From contig JAUWKH010000150.1 in assembly GCA_030614305.1 (NCBI GenBank), positions 1 to 5,078 of the forward strand: a stretch of 5,078 bases of DNA, read 5' to 3'. The stretch comes from Bacteroidota bacterium. Its GTDB lineage: Bacteria; Bacteroidota; Bacteroidia; Bacteroidales; JADFUO01. How positions within the stretch are numbered: position 1 is the first letter of the stretch; each line of letters opens with the position of its first letter. The translations under genes and the position numbers were made by a program. Below are positions 1 to 5,078 of this stretch, one piece after another. The notes under the pieces are model-generated. The model did no database searches and was not told where the DNA came from. It saw only the letters and a list, made by a program, of their open reading frames with translations.

Positions 1-2
1 CT

Positions 3-158
3 ACAATCACAGGAAATCTTGTAAATAGTTTCAGAAACATTTTTTCAAGTATTAAAATTTCTTCTATTTCAATTGTTGTGATTGCTGCAATTTCTTCTCT
101 ATTTCTACTTGACAAATTTTTAAAGAAAAAAATTACTACGAATATATTCGTTGTATAA
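3..158 (+). CDS. C-terminal end of a probable membrane protein (5' end outside the window)
   Basis: An open frame enters from the left edge and runs 51 codons to a TAA at 156-158. The translation begins TITGNLVNSFRNIF. It then has a hydrophobic segment of about 17 residues (around residues 23-39, SSISIVVIAAISSLFLL) followed directly by a basic tail, DKFLKKK. A hydrophobic helix followed by lysines is the pattern expected for a last transmembrane helix with a cytoplasmic C-terminus, so I infer the end of an integral membrane protein. The family is not recognisable from so short a piece. The caution is that T-rich DNA naturally encodes Phe, Leu and Ile, so a non-coding AT-rich stretch could imitate this. 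The gap to the next gene is 165 bases and that gene appears to have its own promoter, so the two are probably not one operon. Confidence 0.45.
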   Translation, partial: TITGNLVNSFRNIFSSIKISSISIVVIAAISSLFLLDKFLKKKITTNIFVV

Positions 159-169
159 TATTCGTAATT
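131..169 (+). terminator. Possible weak AT-rich hairpin over the end of the upstream frame
   Basis: The arms AATT (131-134) plus ACGAATA (138-144) can pair with TATTCGT (159-165) plus AATT (166-169). This leaves a 3-base bulge (135-137) and a 14-base loop that contains most of the stop codon. The first arm also begins a perfect 14-bp palindrome, ACGAATATATTCGT (138-151). The stem is AT-rich and no T-run follows, so this is not a convincing intrinsic terminator. It may only help end the upstream transcript, or it may be chance. Confidence 0.22.
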
Positions 170-243
170 CCTGCCCGACCATAAACCAAATATTTTTACT
201 TCATCCATAAAGTAAATATAAATTGATTTAATAATATTCTATA

Positions 244-258
244 TTCAAATTATTTGAA
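244..258. repeat. Perfect 7-bp inverted repeat upstream of the glnS promoter
   Basis: TTCAAAT and ATTTGAA are separated by one T, giving an operator-like palindrome that ends about 9 bases before the proposed -33 element. The 9-mer TTGAAATTT, which overlaps its right arm (254-262), recurs exactly at 302-310, just beyond the proposed -7 element, so the promoter lies between two copies. A binding site for a regulator is possible. The DNA here is very AT-rich, so such matches also arise by chance. Confidence 0.25.
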
Positions 259-267
259 ATTTGGTAC

Positions 268-296
268 TTGTTATTTGTTATTTAATCTTACTTTTG
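268..296 (+). promoter_or_regulatory. Probable Bacteroidota-type promoter for glnS
   Basis: TACTTTTG at 289-296 matches the Bacteroidota primary sigma factor -7 consensus TAnnTTTG exactly. A TTG at 268-270 lies 18 bases upstream of it, a suitable position for the -33 element. Transcription would begin near 301-304, giving a leader of only about 20 bases before the ATG. That leader (CTTGAAATTT then an A-run) has no Shine-Dalgarno sequence, which is normal in this phylum, where an A-rich leader is usual. The spacer contains a TGTTATT duplication at 269-282. The match is by eye only. Confidence 0.5.
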
Positions 297-323
297 ACCC
301 CTTGAAATTTAAAAAATCATATT

Positions 324-2036
324 ATGTCAAATAGTCAAGGAAAAAAAGTAAACAGTAAAGAAAACTTAAACAAGCCTTCCCTGAATTTTATAGAAAATAT
401 TATTGAAGAAGACCTTAAAAACCATAAAAACGAGGGCAGGATACATACAAGATTTCCCCCTGAGCCAAATGGTTATCTTCATATCGGGCATGCAAAATCA
501 ATATGCTTTAATTTTGGATTAGCTGAAAAATACAACGGTATGTGTAATCTCAGGTTTGATGACACAAATCCTGTTAAAGAAGAAGTTGAATATGTTGACT
601 CAATCATTGAAGATATAAAATGGCTTGGATTTGACTGGGAAGACAGGTTATTTTATGCTTCCGATTATTTCGACCAGCTTTACAAATGGGCAATTAAGTT
701 AATAAAAGATGGAAAAGCTTATATTGACGACCAAACTTCAGAACAAATCAGCGAACAAAGAAAAACACCAACAAAACCAGGAATAGAAAGCCCGTTCAGG
801 AACCGTCCGGTTGAAGAAAATCTTGATCTCTTTGAACGAATGCATGCCGGTGAGTTTGAAGACGGAGCCAAAGTCCTCCGTGCAAAAATTGATATGTCAT
901 CTCCGAATATGCACATGAGAGATCCGGCAATATATCGCATTAAACATGCTTCACATCACAGGACAGGAAATAAATGGTGCATTTATCCAATGTATGATTT
1001 TACTCATGGTCAATCAGATTACCTTGAAGGAATCACACACTCTATCTGCACTTTGGAATTTGAAGTCCACAGACCATTATATGACTGGTTTCTTGACAAT
1101 TTGATTGAAGGCAAATACCGGCCACGACAAATTGAATTTGCCCGGTTAAATCTGAGCTACACTGTAATGAGCAAGCGTAAACTTTTGGAATTAGTTGAAG
1201 AAGGATATGTCAGCGGCTGGGATGACCCGAGATTGCCCACAATCTCCGGCTTGAGAAGAAGAGGCTATACACCCGAATCTATACGAAATTTTTCCGAGCG
1301 TATCGGAGTAGCTAAACGCGATAATGTTATTGATGTTGCCTTGCTTGAACATAGTATTAGAAATGACTTGAATAAAAAAGTCAATAGAATTTTAGCAGTT
1401 CTGAATCCCTTAAAACTTGTTATTTTAAATTATCCTGAAAATAAAACTGAAGAATTGGATGCTATAAATAATCCTGAAGATGAAAATGCAGGAAAAAGAA
1501 AAATTCCTTTTTCACGGGTTCTATACATTGAAAAGGATGATTTTATGGAAGATCCACCAAGAAAATTCTTCCGGTTAGCTCCTGAGCGTGAAGTCCGTTT
1601 ACGTTACGGATATATCATTAAATGTGTTGATGTTGTTAAAGATAAAAATGGAAAAATTATTGAAGTTCATTGCACTTATGATCCTGAAACAAAAAGCGGT
1701 TCGGGAAAAAGCGACAAAAAAGTGAAAGGAACAATTCACTGGGTTTCTGTTGAGCATGCTTTGGATGCTGAAGTTCGTTTATATGACCGCTTATTTGTTA
1801 ATGAAAATCCGGATAAAGCCGAAGAAGGCAAGGATTTTAAGTCAAATATAAATCCTGAATCCCTGAAAATCATAAACTGTAAGGTTGAACCAAGTCTGAA
1901 AGATGTTAAGCCCGAAGAAAAATATCAGTTTGAAAGGCAGGGTTATTTTTGTGTTGACAAGGAATCAACACCCGATAAACTGATATTTAACAGAACCGTG
2001 CCTTTACGGGATTCGTGGGCTAAAAGGAACAAATAA
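324..2036 (+). CDS. glnS: Glutaminyl-tRNA synthetase
   Basis: This cytoplasmic class I aminoacyl-tRNA synthetase joins glutamine to tRNA-Gln using ATP (EC 6.1.1.18). At 570 residues it is slightly longer than the 554-residue E. coli enzyme, mainly through a lysine-rich N-terminal extension of about 13 residues. The Rossmann catalytic domain carries [17 protein letters not shown] with HIGH at 53-56, FDDTNP with its Asp pair at 79-80 (first Asp aligns with E. coli D66), YPMYDFTH with Y224 (aligns with Y211), and the KMSKS-type loop VMSKR at 281-285. From about residue 350 come the two anticodon-binding beta-barrels, with conserved stretches [42 protein letters not shown] and [13 protein letters not shown]. 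The GlnRS-specific motifs and bacterial-type barrels separate it from GluRS. The start is the first ATG after an in-frame TGA (303-305). No truncation or missing catalytic residue is visible, so the gene looks fully functional. Confidence 0.98.
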   Translation: MSNSQGKKVNSKENLNKPSLNFIENIIEEDLKNHKNEGRIHTRFPPEPNGYLHIGHAKSICFNFGLAEKYNGMCNLRFDDTNPVKEEVEYVDSIIEDIKWLGFDWEDRLFYASDYFDQLYKWAIKLIKDGKAYIDDQTSEQISEQRKTPTKPGIESPFRNRPVEENLDLFERMHAGEFEDGAKVLRAKIDMSSPNMHMRDPAIYRIKHASHHRTGNKWCIYPMYDFTHGQSDYLEGITHSICTLEFEVHRPLYDWFLDNLIEGKYRPRQIEFARLNLSYTVMSKRKLLELVEEGYVSGWDDPRLPTISGLRRRGYTPESIRNFSERIGVAKRDNVIDVALLEHSIRNDLNKKVNRILAVLNPLKLVILNYPENKTEELDAINNPEDENAGKRKIPFSRVLYIEKDDFMEDPPRKFFRLAPEREVRLRYGYIIKCVDVVKDKNGKIIEVHCTYDPETKSGSGKSDKKVKGTIHWVSVEHALDAEVRLYDRLFVNENPDKAEEGKDFKSNINPESLKIINCKVEPSLKDVKPEEKYQFERQGYFCVDKESTPDKLIFNRTVPLRDSWAKRNK

Positions 2037-2047
2037 GACAAAAAAAT

Positions 2048-2082
2048 CGGCAGTTGGCAGTCCACAGTCGGCAGTCGGCAGT
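2048..2082. repeat. Five tandem copies of a 7-bp unit (CGGCAGT)
   Basis: Reading from 2048 the units are CGGCAGT, TGGCAGT, CCACAGT, CGGCAGT, CGGCAGT. Three are identical, one differs at one base and one at two. The array starts 11 bases after the glnS stop codon, lies wholly outside coding sequence, and is much richer in G and C than the flanking DNA. It has no inverted arms, so it is not a terminator hairpin. It looks like a heptanucleotide microsatellite whose function is unknown. Confidence 0.85.
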
Positions 2083-2100
2083 TCGTTGACTTATATCTGA

Positions 2101-2114
2101 AGACTGGAGACTGA
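2101..2114. repeat. Two tandem 7-bp units (AGACTGG, AGACTGA)
   Basis: A short heptamer duplication with one difference at the last base, possibly preceded by a degenerate third unit at 2094-2100 (TATCTGA). It shares its 7-bp period, but not its sequence, with the arrays on either side. GACTG here (2102-2106 and 2109-2113) is complementary to CAGTC in the upstream array, so a very weak 5-bp pairing is possible. On its own it would not be notable. Confidence 0.4.
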
Positions 2115-2139
2115 AAAAAATCCAAACTTGTCCTTATGG

Positions 2140-2160
2140 GAAACCTGAAACTTGAAACCA
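2140..2160. repeat. Three tandem 7-bp units (GAAACCT, GAAACTT, GAAACCA)
   Basis: Three adjacent heptamers share GAAAC at their first five bases. They lie 23-43 bases ahead of the kinase start codon. An additional AAACTTG at 2124-2130 matches 2148-2154 exactly. This is the third 7-bp-period array in the glnS-kinase spacer. It could overlap the kinase promoter region, but no sequence here argues for a specific regulatory role. Confidence 0.6.
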
Positions 2161-2182
2161 TTAAATTACTATCTTTTCATTT

Positions 2183-5078
2183 ATGGAAAAACGAAATATT
2201 TCTTTCATTCAAAACCTAAGCATTTCTTATGAATGTATACTTGCTATAGGTAACAGCCTGGACCTTGAAAAAATGCTTCATGAGGTTATTCATAAAATTG
2301 TACATAAAACAAATGCGCACAGGGGAAGTATCTGGCTTTGTAATGGCAAAAAAGGAAACAAAATGATACTTGGATCAAGAGCAGGTTCAAAGTTATCCGG
2401 GCAGGAAATAAAAAAAAGAGAAGCTTTTTATTTTGATGTTTTTGAAAAAATATGTGTAGCGAAGAAGCCTGTAATAAAAAACAGAAGCGAAAAGGATTTT
2501 AATAAATATTGTATTGATATAACGGGTAAAGAACAAGTAGTACTAATAATTCCCATTGATAAGATTGTTATTATACATTTGGTTTATACAGACAAAGAAA
2601 TAGTTGATGGGACTTTAATAAATATGCTTACCGGACTTTCTCCGAAATTAATAGTTGCAATTGGAGCATGCAAAGCTTACGAAAACCTACTTAAAGAAAT
2701 ACAGGGAAGAAAAGAAACGGAAGATGAACTGAAGAAAAAAACCGTACAACTTTCAAACGGTGAAAAAAAACTACAAAAACTTTATAAGGAATCCGAAGAT
2801 TCAAGGAAATCGTTGATAAACATCATGGAAGATGTTGTGGAAAAAGAGAACGCATTACGGGATAGCGAAGAAAAATACCGTGACCTGACCGAAAACATGT
2901 ATGATATTGTTTATTCTATTGATATAAATGGAAATTTAACATACATTAGTCCGCAAATAAAACGATATGGTTTTGAGCCTGAAGATATTTTATTAAAAAA
3001 CTTAATTGAAATTATCCACCCTGATGACAAAGAAAAAACTATTGAAGAATTTAAGAAAACTATTAAAGAAAGTGCAGAATTTCCGAGTGTATTCAGGATA
3101 AATGATGCAAGTGGACAAACTTTTTGGTTTGAAGATATTGGTAAGGTTCAATATGACAAAGACAGGAATATTACAGGAGTTGCAGGTGTGCTTCGTGACA
3201 TTACAGACCGTAAGCAAACAGAAGATTTAATACACATACAACGCGACCTTGCCCTGAAATTGAATGAAGTAAAAGGACTTGATGAAACACTTCGTCTAAG
3301 CCTTGATTCTGCCATTAAAATTTCTGAAATGGATTGTGGCGGGATTTATCTTGTAAACGAAAGTACAGGAAATATTGATCTTGATTACCACAAAGGATTA
3401 CCTGAAATTTTTGTAAAAAGTGCTTCACACTATTATGCAGATTCAAGTAATGCACGTTTGGTTATGGCAGGCAAACCTGTTTATAGTCAGCATAAAAAAT
3501 TAGATGTTGATATAAATGGAACCCGTGAGAAAGAAAACCTGCGTGCAATTGCAGTAATTCCCATACTTCATGAAGGCAAGGTTATTGCCTGTTTAAATAT
3601 TGCCTCGCATATTTTGGATGTAATACCGTCTTTTGCCCGTGATGCTCTTCAAACCATTTCTGCACAAATAGGAAGTGTTATTGCTCGTTTAAATACCCGG
3701 GAAGAACTTCAGGCAAGCGAGGAAAAATACAGGCAGGTGGTTGATAATTCCCTTGTAGGAATATATATTACTCAAAATCACATCCTGAAATTCTGCAATC
3801 AGAGATTTGCTGAAATCTTCGGTTATAAAAATTATAACGAGTTATTGAATAAGTCAATTAAGAACTTGGTAACACCGGAAAGCTGGGATTTGGTGTACAA
3901 TGAAGTAAAATTAAGAGAGTCCGGAGAAAAAGTAACTTCAAGATACGAGTTCAAAGGAATAAATAAATATGGGGGAAAAATTGATATTGAAGTGCTGGGG
4001 GGACGTATTTTATTTCTGGGCAAACCAGCCATGCAAGGAACATTGATAGATATTACCGAACGTAAAAAATATGAAGAAGAATTAAAAATTGCCAAAGAAA
4101 AAGCCGAAGAGTCCGACCGGCTGAAATCAGTATTCCTTTCAACAATGTCGCATGAACTACGAACACCTCTTAATGCGGTAATAGGCTTTTCGGAATTAAT
4201 TGATAAATCTTTACCAATGGATGTAATAACTGATTTTTCCGAATCAATCAATGATAGCGGTACTCATCTGTTGAATATTATTGAAGATATTTTTGATATT
4301 TCAACACTTGAAACAGGTGATATGAAAGTAATTAAAGAAGAATTTTTTCTTAATACAGCAATTAAAGAAGTAAGTGATTCAATAAAGGCAGAGCAAAAAA
4401 AAGAGAAAAAAGAATGTCTAAATATTTATTTTTATCCTGATAAAAAAGTACAGGATCCTGAAGTTTTTACTGACAAGCATAAATTAAAACAAATAATGAT
4501 AAACCTGCTGAAGAATGCTATTAAATTTACACTTGAAGGTCATATTGAATACGGCTACGAAATTAAAGATGAAAAAAACATCTTATTTTTTGTGAAAGAT
4601 ACAGGTGTTGGCATTCCGAAAGACAAACAGGAAATCATTTTTGACCGTTTCCGTCAGGCAGATGACTCTCATACAAGAAAATTCGGAGGTACTGGTTTAG
4701 GCTTGGCAATTGTGAAACATCTGGTTGAAATATTAGGAGGAAAAATCTGGTTGAGTTCAGAAACAGACAAAGGTTCGGAATTTTATTTTACTTTACCTTG
4801 TAATATTGCAGATGATTCAATCAAAAAAACCTCAGAAACAGATATTACCAAAACCGGTATTGATTTAAGTGGAAAAGTAATTTTAGTGGTTGATGATGTG
4901 AAAAGTATTTATCAATATTTGAAAGCGATTTTAAGAAAAACAAATGTCCGTTTAATATGGGCAAAAGATGGTCAGGAAGCTATTGATATTTGCAAGGAAA
5001 ACAAAAATATTAACCTGGTATTGATGGATATTCAAATGCCTGTATTGAACGGCCTGGAAGCTACACGCTTGATAAAAC
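2183..5078 (+). CDS. Hybrid sensor histidine kinase, GAF-PAS-GAF-PAS-HisKA-HATPase-REC (3' end outside the window)
   Basis: The frame is open for 965 codons to the window edge. Residues 10-170 resemble a GAF domain (SLDLEKML, RGSIWL), followed by a charged coiled coil (174-226). PAS1 runs 228-344, from SEEKYRDL to DITDRK. A second GAF spans about 350-505. PAS2 runs 512-628, from SEEKYRQV to DITERK. HisKA follows a short helical linker; its H-box, SHELRTP, contains the autophosphorylated H657. The ATPase domain has an N-box NLLKNAIKF (774-782), G1 DTGVGIP (806-812), F-box FDRFRQ (820-825) and G2 GGTGLGLAI (835-843). The receiver starts near 898 with acidic D904/D905 and phospho-acceptor D949 in LVLMDIQMP. 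All kinase motifs are intact. No signal peptide or transmembrane helix is visible, so it should sense a cytoplasmic cue and pass phosphate from H657 to D949, then probably to an Hpt or response regulator elsewhere. The start is the first ATG after an in-frame TAA (2162-2164); no Shine-Dalgarno is present. The ligand is unknown. Confidence 0.96.
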   Translation, partial: MEKRNISFIQNLSISYECILAIGNSLDLEKMLHEVIHKIVHKTNAHRGSIWLCNGKKGNKMILGSRAGSKLSGQEIKKREAFYFDVFEKICVAKKPVIKNRSEKDFNKYCIDITGKEQVVLIIPIDKIVIIHLVYTDKEIVDGTLINMLTGLSPKLIVAIGACKAYENLLKEIQGRKETEDELKKKTVQLSNGEKKLQKLYKESEDSRKSLINIMEDVVEKENALRDSEEKYRDLTENMYDIVYSIDINGNLTYISPQIKRYGFEPEDILLKNLIEIIHPDDKEKTIEEFKKTIKESAEFPSVFRINDASGQTFWFEDIGKVQYDKDRNITGVAGVLRDITDRKQTEDLIHIQRDLALKLNEVKGLDETLRLSLDSAIKISEMDCGGIYLVNESTGNIDLDYHKGLPEIFVKSASHYYADSSNARLVMAGKPVYSQHKKLDVDINGTREKENLRAIAVIPILHEGKVIACLNIASHILDVIPSFARDALQTISAQIGSVIARLNTREELQASEEKYRQVVDNSLVGIYITQNHILKFCNQRFAEIFGYKNYNELLNKSIKNLVTPESWDLVYNEVKLRESGEKVTSRYEFKGINKYGGKIDIEVLGGRILFLGKPAMQGTLIDITERKKYEEELKIAKEKAEESDRLKSVFLSTMSHELRTPLNAVIGFSELIDKSLPMDVITDFSESINDSGTHLLNIIEDIFDISTLETGDMKVIKEEFFLNTAIKEVSDSIKAEQKKEKKECLNIYFYPDKKVQDPEVFTDKHKLKQIMINLLKNAIKFTLEGHIEYGYEIKDEKNILFFVKDTGVGIPKDKQEIIFDRFRQADDSHTRKFGGTGLGLAIVKHLVEILGGKIWLSSETDKGSEFYFTLPCNIADDSIKKTSETDITKTGIDLSGKVILVVDDVKSIYQYLKAILRKTNVRLIWAKDGQEAIDICKENKNINLVLMDIQMPVLNGLEATRLIK

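Noticed and set aside
159..323. T-box or other riboswitch leader for glnS
   Set aside because: The likely leader is only about 20 bases and the region has no T-box sequence or structured stems beyond short AT palindromes.
719..940. Minus-strand frame inside glnS
   Set aside because: Antisense shadow of the conserved catalytic domain with no supporting features. The same applies to the minus-strand frame at 3002-3217 inside the kinase.
2037..2120. Intrinsic terminator behind glnS
   Set aside because: The repeats in the spacer are direct, not inverted. The best pairing is only 5 bp (CAGTC with GACTG), and no G+C-rich stem followed by a T-run was found.
1943..2161. 72-codon minus-strand frame across the end of glnS and the repeat spacer
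   Set aside because: It is antisense to the conserved GlnRS C-terminus, and its middle (CRLPTVDCQLP) is just the translated heptamer array. No start signal or domain supports it.
2170..2177. TATCTTTT as a -7 promoter element for the kinase
   Set aside because: It misses the final G of TAnnTTTG, has no well-spaced TTG (nearest gives about 15 bases), and would put the transcription start almost on the ATG. The kinase promoter therefore remains unassigned.
3832..4251. 139-codon open frame on the minus strand
   Set aside because: It lies wholly inside the PAS2-HisKA part of the plus-strand kinase, whose motifs are unambiguous. The minus-strand translation is serine-rich with no recognisable domain, as expected for an antisense shadow.
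4395..4411. Runs of eight and six A within the kinase as a programmed frameshift site
   Set aside because: The A-runs fall as AAA codons in a lysine-rich linker, and the phase does not give a canonical slippery A AAA AAG heptamer. The frame continues correctly into the ATPase domain.

Overview
The window looks like AT-rich chromosomal DNA from a member of the Bacteroidota (Bacteroidetes). Three things suggest this: the strong AT bias, genes that start without a Shine-Dalgarno sequence, and a TAnnTTTG-type -7 promoter element in front of the first complete gene. The close sequence style of the sensor kinase (PAS and HisKA wording such as SEEKYR, DITERK and ESDRLKS) also fits that phylum. I cannot name a genus.

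Layout, left to right, with all genes on the plus strand. Bases 3-158 probably hold the last 51 codons of a membrane protein whose family I cannot recognise, followed by a weak hairpin over its stop codon. Bases 159-323 are an AT-rich intergenic stretch with a plausible promoter and small inverted and direct repeats. Bases 324-2036 encode a complete, conventional glutaminyl-tRNA synthetase (glnS). Bases 2037-2182 are a short spacer with three different short tandem arrays, each with a 7-bp period. From 2183 to the window edge an uninterrupted frame of 965 codons encodes a large soluble hybrid sensor histidine kinase. Its order is GAF-like, coiled coil, PAS, GAF, PAS, HisKA, HATPase, receiver, and it is cut by the window edge inside the receiver domain.

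The genes do not form an obvious functional pathway. glnS is a housekeeping translation gene. The kinase is an orphan-looking signalling protein whose ligand and output cannot be read from this window. I found no mobile element, CRISPR array, RNA gene or defence cassette, and no clear case for a new biological system. The most unusual non-coding signal is the cluster of heptamer repeats between glnS and the kinase.
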